Assembly (NCBI GenBank): GCA_009923125.1
Contig: RFUD01000005.1
Span: 1-17,938, forward strand
Source: Planctomycetia bacterium
GTDB lineage: Bacteria > Planctomycetota > Planctomycetia > Pirellulales > UBA1268
Length of the DNA stretch: 17,938 nucleotides
Direction: 5' to 3'
This document shows positions 7,801 to 13,367 of this stretch, in pieces. Each line of letters starts with the position of its first letter. The first letter of the stretch is position 1. The translations under genes were made by a program, and so were the position numbers. The notes under the pieces are model-generated. The model did not search any database. It was not told the origin of the DNA and saw only the letters and a list, made by a program, of their open reading frames with translations.

Positions 7801-9561
7801 GACCTCGCACTGCAAAACGTCTCGAGCCAGGCCGTGGCCCTCACGGTCGGTGCCAATGGCGGGTCGACCACGTACTCGGGCGGCCTCTCCGGGGCCGGCA
7901 GCCTCGTGAAGAGCGGCTCCGGCACGCTCACGCTCTCGGGGTCGAATGGCTACACCGGCTCCACGACGATCGGTGCCGGCGTGCTCGCTCTCGGCGGCGG
8001 CAACGCCCTGGCGGGCACCGGCACGGTGTCGTTCACAGGCGGCACGCTGCAGTATGGCGCAGGGGTCTCGACCGACGTCTCCGGCATGATCCGCGGCAGT
8101 TCGTCCGCGATCCAGGTCGACACGAACGGCCAGGACGTGACGTTCGCTGGTGTCATCAACAACACAAACTCGGCGGGCCTCGTGAAGAGCGGCGCCGGCA
8201 CGCTCACGCTCTCCGGCTCAAATGCCTACGGGGGCAACACGACCGTCAACGCCGGCACGCTCGCCTTCACGACCGATTCGGTCTGGGCCGGCCTCTCCGG
8301 CACCGTGGCCCTGAACGGCGCGACACTCGCGTATACGGGTACCAACGCGGTCAACCAGATCCTCTCCCGGCCGATATTGCTCGGCTCCTCCGGAGGCACG
8401 TTGGTGAATCCAGGGGCCGCGTTCTGGTTCTTGGGTGGCCAGATCTCCGGAACGGGAGCACTGACCGTCGCCTCCGGTTCCTCGCTCCTGGTGCTGCAGG
8501 GTGCGAACACGAACTCCGGTGGTGTCGCGCTCCAGGCCGGATCACAGGTGGTCGTGGCCAATAACTCGACAGGCCCGGCGGGAGCACCGACGAGCGGCGC
8601 GTTCGGCACCGGCGTGCTCACGCTCGCCGGCGGGAGCCTGCGGTCCACGACCGGGGCCGCCCGCACCATCGGCAATGCCGTGAACGTGACCGCCAACACG
8701 ACGTTCTTCTCCAACGGCGGGAACGACGACAAGAGCCTCACGGTCACCGGCCCGGTCACGCTCTCCGGCGGCAGCCGCACGTTCACCGTCGACACGAGCG
8801 GCACCGGCAGCCCGGCGATCAACTTCACAGGCGCGATCGGCGACGGTGGCAACGGCTACGGCCTCACGAAGGCGGGCGTCGGCACGCTCGTCCTCGGGGG
8901 CTCGAGCACGTACACCGGCGCCACCTCCGTCGCAGCCGGCTCGCTCGTGGTCAATGGCTCGATCCTCTCGTCCGTGGCCCTCTCGGGCAGCACCTCGCTC
9001 GGCGGAAGCGGCAGCGTGGGGGCGATCAGCGGTGCCGGCCTCGTGGGCCCCGGCAACTCGCCCGGCATTCTCACCGCCCCGAGCGTCGATCCTACGGGTG
9101 GCCTGTCGTTCGCGTTCGAGTTCACGCAGGCTGCCCCCAACTATGCGAGCGCTTCGGCCAGTGGCAACGATCTGCTCAGCCTCACCGGAGGCACGCCGTT
9201 CACGACGGCGCTCACCTCGGCCAACACCGTGAACATCTACTTCACGCAGTCGGCCGTCGAACTCGGCACCCTGACGGGCGGCTTCTTCACGTCGCTCCAA
9301 TCCGACTTCCTGAACAGCATCTCCAGTGCGACGTACCAATACTTCGTGCAGGACGCGGCTGGGTCCACGCTCTACAATGGCTCGGCCTACAAGACGCTCG
9401 CCCAATATGACTCGGCGAAGACCGTCTCGGTCACCACAGTCGCCGCCAACGGCGGGCAGGTGATGCAGATGGTGGTCGTCCCCGAGCCGGGTGCCATCGC
9501 TCTTGCCGGTGTCGGCATCGCCCTCGCCGGCTGGGCTCTGAGAGGTCGCCGGAGAAAATGA
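1864..9561 (+). CDS. Giant secreted autotransporter-associated beta-strand repeat protein with PEP-CTERM anchor
   Basis: This is a 2565-residue exported protein, probably a beta-helical fibre on the cell surface or in the matrix; the exact role is unknown. The start at 1864 gives a signal peptide with hydrophobic core LRALVCAVALCAVPATAIA and likely cleavage after A38. Residues about 40-150 form the N-terminal module common in such proteins (TWSNTAGGTWGDSANWSG). From residue 153 to about 2390 the protein consists of passenger-associated repeats, each opening with a core like LTKSGAGTLTLSGSNxYSG and followed by one of a few tail types (see the repeat entries). Residues about 2400-2535 are a non-repetitive C-terminal domain after GPGNSPGIL. 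PEP at 2540-2542, a hydrophobic helix and RGRRRK at the end form a PEP-CTERM signal, which exosortase systems are expected to process; no exosortase gene is in the window. There is no C-terminal autotransporter barrel, and I see no cysteine after the signal peptide. The frame stays open upstream to 982, but that part is antisense to the regulator gene. Confidence 0.93.
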   Translation: MFRAASASQAQSTHLAQATLRALVCAVALCAVPATAIAQTSGTWSNTAGGTWGDSANWSGSVIAGGTGAVADFSTLDITGVKTVTLNAPVTSGTLLFGDTTGGNGGWTLTSSTLTLATVSGVPTISVTGLGNSYNFGNQNVTISSVIAGANGLNKSGTSALVLSAANTYSGTTTVNGGYLVLNNAGAIGSTSGVNVASGAGLAIGNGITIGAGRSVSLAGSGVGSDGALTAISGGTGTWAGSVATGGARIGYQFSNLVLSGSLSGASGITISGFGGDTQTSGSTQFAVTISGTNNNYTGTTGILRGVLKIGADNALPTATTLQVQTVANSSNSATFDLNGFNQTVAGLSSNVLTNGTVATTSSAFLTNTGPTVKTLTVNMASSGTFGGIITGNLAFTKSGAGNLTLTPTLVTAANTGTTGTSTFSGDTFVSAGTLTLGNANALFGSTFDTASTGTLSLGTLSAATFGGLKGTGTFALTNSGSAFALSVGGNGASSTFAGTLNGLGGLTKVGAGTFTMTGSSGYSGVTTLAGGVFALGGANAIPASGTITFSGGALQYTASNTSDYTARIANSGSAVAIDTNGQAVTFTGGIDATNTGGLRKLGAGTLTLSGSSGYSGATTLAGGVLALGNANSLPTSGNVTFTGGTLQYSASNTSDLASRIVSSTAAIAIDTNGQSVTWSGNLANTNTAGLTKTGSGLLTLSGSNAFTGVISIASGTLAVGSTTAFPTGVTGVSLNGGVLQATATSALNNSGFVPSGATISLGASGGTLLNSLNTPNQGQWWIYAPITGAAGTGALTFSGSIGETIVWASSSYTGGSVLSGANVAFGADSPLGTGTVTFIDSAVRTTSGGARTLSNAVVLAGNATFNTQYKDLTFNGPATIQGTTRTITVTDTTSIASYNGSIGDGGSGLGLTKTGVGTLVLGGSNTYSGTTTLNAGTLRLANADALAGGGSLTFTGGTLQYTGSNTADYAARIVGSSGAIAIDTNGQSVTFASALAAGNAGGLAKSGSGTLTLTANNAYTGLTTVSGGTLQVGNGGATGSITGNIALSNTAAVVFNRSDNLTYSNAISGTGSFTKSGPGTLTLSGNNTYVGSTTIAGGSLAISSTTALASGSIALDGGTIVNATGVSGFGRAGGISTVAIGPGGGTIRSDARNDISGLISGTSPTASLTYGAASGTVSNVVMVISGNNTYAGGTKLESGVLLVVDNNNAFGTGTLELAGAGIRTRNTAVRTLANQLVISGNTLFGTAANPDNDLIFTGSTTLVGGSRTLQVDFNTVAGGTGAGLMGAIGDNGNGFGITKSGAGILTLGGANAYSGTTTLNAGTLRLANQFALQNSTLALSGTGSVLLDAAVSGNAFTIAGLSASSTAATLALQNSSTTAIALTVGGNNASTTYAGSLTGAGSLEKVGTGTLILSGSSTFAGTTTVTGGTLQVGGGGTGGALTGNLVNNAALIFNRSDASTYAGGISGSGGVTKSGAGLLTLSGSNSYAGDTTLAGGTLGIANANALTASGNVIFTGGAFQYSGAYATDLSSRIVNSSGAVAIDTNGQTISFASSLAATNIGGLTKLGSGTLALSVANSLTGPVTLGGGVLAVANANGLPASGTVSFTGGTLQYSASYKPDLSGRIASSSGAIAIDTNSQNVTFATSLVASNVGGLAKSGTGTLTLSASNAYSGVTTVDVGSLALTDAGALGASTAITVNGLAAMTLNNGITAGQGKTVTVNSNAGSGGLQGNNGTGTWAGNVTMGGGRLGYDSSGSLVVTGSVGGAGLIISGMGGDTNTNVAGYSVTLAGPAGYTGSTQIIRGWLKIGADDTLPVGTTLNVFSIGNNSAAAQAATFDLNGFNQTVAGLTSSGNNGKTGYANGYVTNTGATVKTLTVNQATSGTFGGLITGNLAFTKTGAGNLTLMPVFVTTPGSNAFVNGTNTYTGDTLVSAGMLTLSSATTSTSLALAGSTFDSNGAGTLSFGSMTAATFGGLKGAGDLALQNVSSQAVALTVGANGGSTTYSGGLSGAGSLVKSGSGTLTLSGSNGYTGSTTIGAGVLALGGGNALAGTGTVSFTGGTLQYGAGVSTDVSGMIRGSSSAIQVDTNGQDVTFAGVINNTNSAGLVKSGAGTLTLSGSNAYGGNTTVNAGTLAFTTDSVWAGLSGTVALNGATLAYTGTNAVNQILSRPILLGSSGGTLVNPGAAFWFLGGQISGTGALTVASGSSLLVLQGANTNSGGVALQAGSQVVVANNSTGPAGAPTSGAFGTGVLTLAGGSLRSTTGAARTIGNAVNVTANTTFFSNGGNDDKSLTVTGPVTLSGGSRTFTVDTSGTGSPAINFTGAIGDGGNGYGLTKAGVGTLVLGGSSTYTGATSVAAGSLVVNGSILSSVALSGSTSLGGSGSVGAISGAGLVGPGNSPGILTAPSVDPTGGLSFAFEFTQAAPNYASASASGNDLLSLTGGTPFTTALTSANTVNIYFTQSAVELGTLTGGFFTSLQSDFLNSISSATYQYFVQDAAGSTLYNGSAYKTLAQYDSAKTVSVTTVAANGGQVMQMVVVPEPGAIALAGVGIALAGWALRGRRRK
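2320..3381 (+). repeat. Repeat cassette L1 (354 residues)
   Basis: This is residues 153-506 of the giant protein, the first copy of the longest cassette. It shares with L2 (6829-7902) the ordered landmarks GTGTWAG, the LKIGAD turn, FDLNGFNQTVAGL, VKTLTVN, SGTFGG-ITGNLAFTK and FGGLKG. The DNA coding for NGFNQTV is identical between the copies over at least 20 bases. A second repeat core (LAFTKSGAGNLTL) begins inside it at residue 395, so L is itself compound. Confidence 0.8.
3382..3933 (+). repeat. Two tandem S cassettes (S1, S2; 92 residues each)
   Basis: These are residues 507-598 and 599-690, each exactly 276 bp. Each runs core, TTLAGGVxALGxAN, PxSGxxTFxGGxLQYxASNTSD, AxRI, then AIDTNGQxVT and an NTxG end that leads into the next core. 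The two copies are clearly similar at DNA level. Confidence 0.85.
3934..4596 (+). repeat. Repeat cassette M1 (221 residues)
   Basis: These are residues 691-911. The M type has a diverged middle, then a conserved second half: SYTGG, a GTGTVTF strand, ARTLSNAVVLAGNATFNT, DLTFNGP, TRTITV and the linker GSIGDGGSGLG before the next core. It matches M2 and M3. Confidence 0.75.
4597..4872 (+). repeat. S cassette S3 (92 residues)
   Basis: These are residues 912-1003, again exactly 276 bp, with TFTGGTLQYTGSNTADYAARI and AIAIDTNGQSVTFASAL. Confidence 0.85.
4873..5082 (+). repeat. Short T cassette T1 (70 residues)
   Basis: These are residues 1004-1073. After the core it reads TLQVGNGGATGSITGNI, then VVFNRSDNLTYSNAISGTGS. 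T2 at 6073-6276 has the same order (TLQVGGGGTGGALTGNL, LIFNRSDASTYAGGISGSGG). Confidence 0.75.
5083..5754 (+). repeat. Repeat cassette M2 (224 residues)
   Basis: These are residues 1074-1297, the second M copy: NNTYAGGT, FGTGTLELAG, VRTLANQLVISGNTLFGT, DLIFTGSTTLVGGSRTLQV, and the linker GAIGDNGNGFG before the next core. Confidence 0.75.
5755..6072 (+). repeat. Repeat cassette A (106 residues), like the tail of L
   Basis: These are residues 1298-1403. The second half (TLALQNSSTTAIALTVGG, then TTYAGSLTGAGS) matches the last part of L2 (DLALQNVSSQAVALTVGA, then TTYSGGLSGAGS). This cassette therefore corresponds to an L unit without its body of about 240 residues. Confidence 0.65.
6073..6276 (+). 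repeat. Short T cassette T2 (68 residues)
   Basis: These are residues 1404-1471, the second T copy; see T1 for the shared order of motifs, notably FNRSD. Confidence 0.75.
6277..6828 (+). repeat. Two tandem S cassettes (S4, S5; 92 residues each)
   Basis: These are residues 1472-1563 and 1564-1655, each exactly 276 bp, with LQYSASYKPDLSGRI and AIAIDTNSQNVTFATSL in S5. The S-S tandem seen after L1 is repeated here, this time before L2. Confidence 0.85.
6829..7902 (+). repeat. Repeat cassette L2 (358 residues)
   Basis: These are residues 1656-2013, the second copy of the long cassette, four residues longer than L1. It holds GTGTWAGNVTMGGGRLGY, WLKIGADDTLP, FDLNGFNQTVAGL, VKTLTVNQATSGTFGG and an internal repeat core starting with F1895. 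Confidence 0.8.
7903..8178 (+). repeat. S cassette S6 (92 residues)
   Basis: These are residues 2014-2105, the sixth S unit and again exactly 276 bp, with VSFTGGTLQYGAGVSTDVSG and QVDTNGQDVTFAG. Confidence 0.85.
8179..8862 (+). repeat. Repeat cassette M3 (228 residues)
   Basis: These are residues 2106-2333, the third M copy: FGTGVLTLAGGSLRSTTGAART, TFFSNGG, LTVTGPVTLSGGSRTFTV and the linker GAIGDGGNGYG. One last repeat core (LTKAGVGTLVLGGSSTYTG, from 8863) follows before the unique C-terminal domain. Confidence 0.75.
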
Positions 9562-10601
9562 AGCGGAGGCGTCGGACCGTGAGGATTCGCCGCGGCTTCA
9601 CCCTCGTCGAGCTCCTGGTCGTGATCGCGATCATCGGAGTGCTCGTGGGCCTGCTCCTGCCGGCGGTGCAAAGCGCCCGTGAATCGTCCCGTCGCTCGGC
9701 GTGCAGCAACAAGCTGCGGCAAATCGCCCTCGCGATGCACTCGCATCACGACGCGCGCGGGGCGTTTCCGGCTGGTGGGATCACGAAGGTCACCGATCCG
9801 CTCGTCAGCGGTTCGTGCCTCGCCAATACTCCGGGCGGCGGCGTGACGAAGGACGGTGGCCCGCCCTGGTCGGTGCTCATCCTGCCGTTCATGGGCGACC
9901 AGCCCCGCTACGATGCCTACTCGATCAACGCCCCATTCATCCCGACGACGTGGGAACTCACCACGGGCACGAGCCCGAACGTGGCCAAGCAGTTCAAGCC
10001 CAACGCCAACTTCCAGTGCCCGTCAGACAAGAACTCCCGCGCCGACGCCTGCAACTCCAACTATGCGGCCTGCCAGGGAGGCGGCCCGTATTCCGCCCAG
10101 TCGGCCTCGGCCCTGGGCTACGCATGCATGTCGATCGCTCCACGCGTATTCTTCGACAACGGCATTTTCTTCAACAACTCCAAGATTCGCGTCAAGGATA
10201 TTCTCGACGGCACGTCGCACGTCGCCCTGATCGGCGAGACGAAATACATGCCCCATCAGGACTACTCGGCAGCCACCGTCTTGGCGAGCCCGCCGACGGG
10301 ATTTCCTTCGCAGTCGTGGGACTCATCGCTCCGCGTCTACACCGGCTACTCCGTCGCCGTGGGCCTGTGCGCGACGATGAACGGGATCAACTCGTCGCAG
10401 TTCGATCCGGCGGTTTCCAACAATTTTTCGGGTGAGTATCTCACCACGCCGCAATCCACGTTCGGCAGCAATCACACCGGAGGCGCGCAGTTCGCCACCG
10501 CCGACGGTGCGACCACGTTCGTGAGCGAATCGATCTCGCTCTCCCTGTATCGGAATTTCGGGGCGCGGGCGAGCGCCAAGACCGACAAGGGTGGGCTGTG
10601 A
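9558..10601 (+). CDS. DUF1559 prepilin-type N-terminal methylation protein
   Basis: This is a 347-residue pseudopilin-like protein of the large planctomycete DUF1559 family (also called SBP_bac_10-like). The family is tied to type II secretion/pilus-like export, and its precise role is unknown. The N-terminus is a textbook type IV prepilin signal: basic residues, G13|F14 as the prepilin peptidase site, E18 at +5, and a hydrophobic helix (TLVELLVVIAIIGVLVGLLL). It continues as PAVQSARESSRRSACSNKLRQIALAMHSHHD, standard for DUF1559. The C-terminal part has NHTGGAQFATADGATTFVSE, the family's closing block. The ATG overlaps the stop of the giant repeat protein by four bases, implying coupled translation and a functional link to it. 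The next gene overlaps by four bases at a GTG. Several cysteine residues could form disulfides outside the cell. Confidence 0.93.
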   Translation: MKRRRRTVRIRRGFTLVELLVVIAIIGVLVGLLLPAVQSARESSRRSACSNKLRQIALAMHSHHDARGAFPAGGITKVTDPLVSGSCLANTPGGGVTKDGGPPWSVLILPFMGDQPRYDAYSINAPFIPTTWELTTGTSPNVAKQFKPNANFQCPSDKNSRADACNSNYAACQGGGPYSAQSASALGYACMSIAPRVFFDNGIFFNNSKIRVKDILDGTSHVALIGETKYMPHQDYSAATVLASPPTGFPSQSWDSSLRVYTGYSVAVGLCATMNGINSSQFDPAVSNNFSGEYLTTPQSTFGSNHTGGAQFATADGATTFVSESISLSLYRNFGARASAKTDKGGL

Positions 10602-11056
10602 CACGGCGGGTTTGCTCGTGCATGACGTCGTGGGCGATCCTCCTCACGAGCCTGCTGTCGTCGTCCTTCGGTTGCTCGTCGCGGCAGGATGGGCCGCCAC
10701 GGTTCGCGGTCAGCGGACAGGTGACGTTCGACGGCAAACCCGTTCCGGCCGGTCGGATCGTGTTCGAGCCCGATGCGGCGGCGGGCAACGGCGGCCCCGG
10801 TGGCTATGGCAACATCGTCGCTGGCCGCTTCGCGACGTTTGCCCGCATGGGCGCCGTGGGCGGCCCGCAGGTCGTGCGCATCACGGGATTCGACGGCATC
10901 CCGGTGGGTGAATTCGTCGAAGGCAAACCGTTGTTCCCCGAGTACACGACGACCGTTGAACTGCCGGCCAAGGCGGCCACCATCGATTTCGAGGTGCCAC
11001 GCACGGCGGAGAAGCCCAAGAAAACTGCCGGACCGACCACACCCCCCAAGCGTTGA
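10598..11056 (+). CDS. Small putative lipoprotein with carboxypeptidase-regulatory-like domain
   Basis: This is a 152-residue putative lipoprotein of a kind often found beside DUF1559 genes in planctomycetes; its function is unknown. The hydrophobic segment (WAILLTSLLSSSFG) ends at C26 in SFGC, a weak lipobox whose -2 phenylalanine is unusual. Residues about 38-60 read VSGQVTFDGKPVPAGRIVFEP, the typical start of a carboxypeptidase-regulatory / transthyretin-like beta sandwich, and a strand-like ATIDFEVP closes the domain. The tail is rich in lysine, proline and threonine. I used the GTG at 10598, which overlaps the DUF1559 stop by four bases; an in-frame ATG at 10622 would still keep the lipobox. 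The gene ends 12 nt before the FAD oxidoreductase start, so it sits in the middle of the presumed operon. Confidence 0.75.
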   Translation: MTRRVCSCMTSWAILLTSLLSSSFGCSSRQDGPPRFAVSGQVTFDGKPVPAGRIVFEPDAAAGNGGPGGYGNIVAGRFATFARMGAVGGPQVVRITGFDGIPVGEFVEGKPLFPEYTTTVELPAKAATIDFEVPRTAEKPKKTAGPTTPPKR

Positions 11057-11068
11057 GGACGCGAACCC

Positions 11069-13342
11069 ATGATCCGCATCGTGAAAGCTTTCATCGCCTT
11101 GCTGGCCCTCGTTCAGACGGCTTCCGCCGCGACCGTCCTCGTCGAGGCCGAGAGTTTCGCCGACCATGGCGGCTGGGGCCTCGACACACAGTTCATCCGC
11201 GAGATGGGCTCGCCATATCTCATCGCCCACGGTCTCGGCAAACCCGTCGCCGACGCGACCACGAAGGTCGCGATTCCCGCGGCCGGTACCTATAGAGTGT
11301 TCGTGCGCACAAAGGATTGGGTGGCCCGGTGGAATGCTCCCGGCACGCCCGGAAAATTTCAGGTGCTCGTGAACGGCAAGGCCCTCAGCGAGACGTTCGG
11401 CACGAAGGGCGCGGCCTGGGACTGGCACGACGGCGGCAGCGTCACGCTGCCCGCGGGCGAGGCGACGATCGCGCTCCACGATCTCACCGGCTTCGACGGC
11501 CGCTGCGACTGCATCGTGCTCACGACTGATGCCTCACCACCGCCGAATGATTCGGCAATCCTCGCTGCGTGGCGGCGGTCAGCTCTGGGGTTGCCCGCAA
11601 CGCCCAAGGAGGTGGGCCCCTACGATCTCGTCGTGGTCGGCGGCGGCTATGCCGGCATGGGCGCCGCGATCTCCGCGGCCCGCATGGGCCTCAAGGTGGC
11701 GCTCATCCAGGATCGGGGCGTACTCGGCGGCAACGGCTCGAGCGAGGTCCGCGTGTGGGCGATGGGCTTGATCCGCCGCGGCAAGTATCCGCGAATCGGC
11801 GAGATCATCGAGGAGTTTTGCGATCACGCCAAGAAGAGCCCCGGCACGTTCGAGGAGTTCGGCGACGCGAAGAAGGAAAAGATCGTCCGCGACGAGGCGA
11901 ACATCGACCTGTTTCTGAACACGCACGCGTTCGCGGTCGAGAAGCAGGGGAGCCGCATCAAGAGCGTCACCTGCCTCGACGTGAAGACCGGCCGCGAACT
12001 GCGCTTCACCGGCACGTTTTTCTGCGATGCCACCGGCCACGCCACGATCGGCCACCTCGCCGGGGCCGAGACCGTGATGGAGCCGAAGGGCCGGATGGGG
12101 ATGAGTAACATGTGGGCGTGGGATGAACTGGACAGCCCGCAGACATTCCCCACGACACCCTGGGCGCTGCCGCTCACGATGGACGACTTTCCCTACCCGC
12201 GCGACCACCACGGGCAGTGGTTTTGGGAGAGCGGATTCGACAAGGATCCGCTGGCCGACGCGGAGGGGATCCGCGACTGGAACCTGCGGGCCGTGTTCGG
12301 TGCGTTCAACGCCATGAAAAACGGTGACGGCGCCGCCGACCACAAGAACGCCGTGCTCACCTGGGTCGCATACGTGGGCGGTCCGCGCGAGAGCCGCCGC
12401 ATCACGGGAGACGTGGTGCTCACGCAGGACGACATCGTGACCAAGCGTGAGTTCCCCGACGGCTGCGTGCCCAGCACCTGGTCGATCGACCTGCACTACC
12501 CCAAGAAGGAATACGCAGCGAAGTTTCCCGACAATCCGTTTATCTCGATCGCCGTGCACGATCAGCGGGTGGATCGCACCTACGGCTATCCCGTGCCCTA
12601 TCGCTGCTTCTACTCGAAGGACCTGGACAACCTGTTCATGGCCGGCCGCTGCGTGTCCGTCACGCACGAGGCGCTCGGCACCGTGCGGGTGATGAAGACC
12701 TGCGGGATGATGGGGGAGGTGGTCGGCAAGGCCGCGAGTGTGGCCGTGAAGCACGGCACCACGCCCCGCGGCGTCTACGAGAAACATTGGGACGAGATGC
12801 ACGAACTGCTGCAGCTCCCCGGCAAGGCCCGACGGGCGACGCTCCAGTCGGCAATCGACATCCCGCCCGACGCCCTGCCGCTGGCGGCCCCCGAAGGCCC
12901 GCCGACGGGCATCGATCCCCGGAAACTCGCCCGCGAGAAGCGAGCGGTCGTGTGCGACGACATCGAGGCGGTGCGGGAGGGCAACTGGCAGTCGGGGCAT
13001 GGACTCAAGGGCTACGTCGGCGTGGGCTACCACTACGCAGGCCCGGATTCCGGGGCCACGGCCAAGTACGAACTGCAGGCTCCAGCGGCTGGCACGTACG
13101 ACGTGCTCGTCTCCTGGCAGCCGCACGAAAACCGCGGCTCGGCGGTGCCGGTGCTCGTGGAGACGGCGTCGGGCCGGACGAGCGTGCGGTTCGACATGCA
13201 GAAGCCGGCGCCGCTCGACGGCTTCGCCTCGGCCGGCAGGGTCGTGCTCGGCAAGGGCGATGAGTGCGTGGTCGTGATCTCGACCGACGGTGCCAAGGGC
13301 AACGCCCACGCCGACGCCGTCCTGCTCGTGCCCGCGAAGTAG
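11069..13342 (+). CDS. Secreted FAD-dependent oxidoreductase with flanking beta-rich domains
   Basis: This is a 757-residue exported flavoprotein; its substrate is unknown, and the end domains make a carbohydrate or polysaccharide plausible. Residues 1-20 form a Sec-type signal ending ASA, without a twin-arginine motif. Residues about 21-150 are a beta-rich domain (VLVEAESFADHGGWGLDTQF) resembling carbohydrate-binding modules. Residues about 185-575 are an FAD_oxidored-type fold: the dinucleotide loop GGGYAGMG at 191-198, then LGGNGSSEVRVWAMG, DATGHATIGHLAGAE, and near 530 the C-terminal flavin segment THEALGTVRVMKTCGMMG. Residues about 627-757 resemble the golvesin / Xly-type carbohydrate-binding-like domain (DDIEAVREGNWQSG, AAGTYDVLVSWQPHENRG). 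The protein is complete and strongly GC-biased at third positions. A long open frame on the opposite strand is a shadow. It lies 12 nt after the lipoprotein gene and 25 nt before the FMN-binding protein gene. Confidence 0.88.
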   Translation: MIRIVKAFIALLALVQTASAATVLVEAESFADHGGWGLDTQFIREMGSPYLIAHGLGKPVADATTKVAIPAAGTYRVFVRTKDWVARWNAPGTPGKFQVLVNGKALSETFGTKGAAWDWHDGGSVTLPAGEATIALHDLTGFDGRCDCIVLTTDASPPPNDSAILAAWRRSALGLPATPKEVGPYDLVVVGGGYAGMGAAISAARMGLKVALIQDRGVLGGNGSSEVRVWAMGLIRRGKYPRIGEIIEEFCDHAKKSPGTFEEFGDAKKEKIVRDEANIDLFLNTHAFAVEKQGSRIKSVTCLDVKTGRELRFTGTFFCDATGHATIGHLAGAETVMEPKGRMGMSNMWAWDELDSPQTFPTTPWALPLTMDDFPYPRDHHGQWFWESGFDKDPLADAEGIRDWNLRAVFGAFNAMKNGDGAADHKNAVLTWVAYVGGPRESRRITGDVVLTQDDIVTKREFPDGCVPSTWSIDLHYPKKEYAAKFPDNPFISIAVHDQRVDRTYGYPVPYRCFYSKDLDNLFMAGRCVSVTHEALGTVRVMKTCGMMGEVVGKAASVAVKHGTTPRGVYEKHWDEMHELLQLPGKARRATLQSAIDIPPDALPLAAPEGPPTGIDPRKLAREKRAVVCDDIEAVREGNWQSGHGLKGYVGVGYHYAGPDSGATAKYELQAPAAGTYDVLVSWQPHENRGSAVPVLVETASGRTSVRFDMQKPAPLDGFASAGRVVLGKGDECVVVISTDGAKGNAHADAVLLVPAK

Positions 13343-13367
13343 GGCAATCTGTCCTACACTGCCGGTC

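Noticed and set aside
6568..7815. 415-codon minus-strand open frame inside the giant gene
   Set aside because: It mirrors the repeat cassettes, has biased shadow-type composition and no recognisable domain.
3382..8178. Regular 276-bp repeats as a possible CRISPR or satellite array
   Set aside because: The units are in-frame protein cassettes with conserved residues, much longer than CRISPR repeats and with no spacers.
1864..9561. Classical type V autotransporter
   Set aside because: There is no C-terminal beta-barrel domain; the C-terminus is a PEP-CTERM anchor.
13353..13358. TACACT as a -10 promoter element before the FMN-binding protein gene
   Set aside because: It is only ten bases from the start codon, with no supported -35, in a 25-nt gap that fits an operon.
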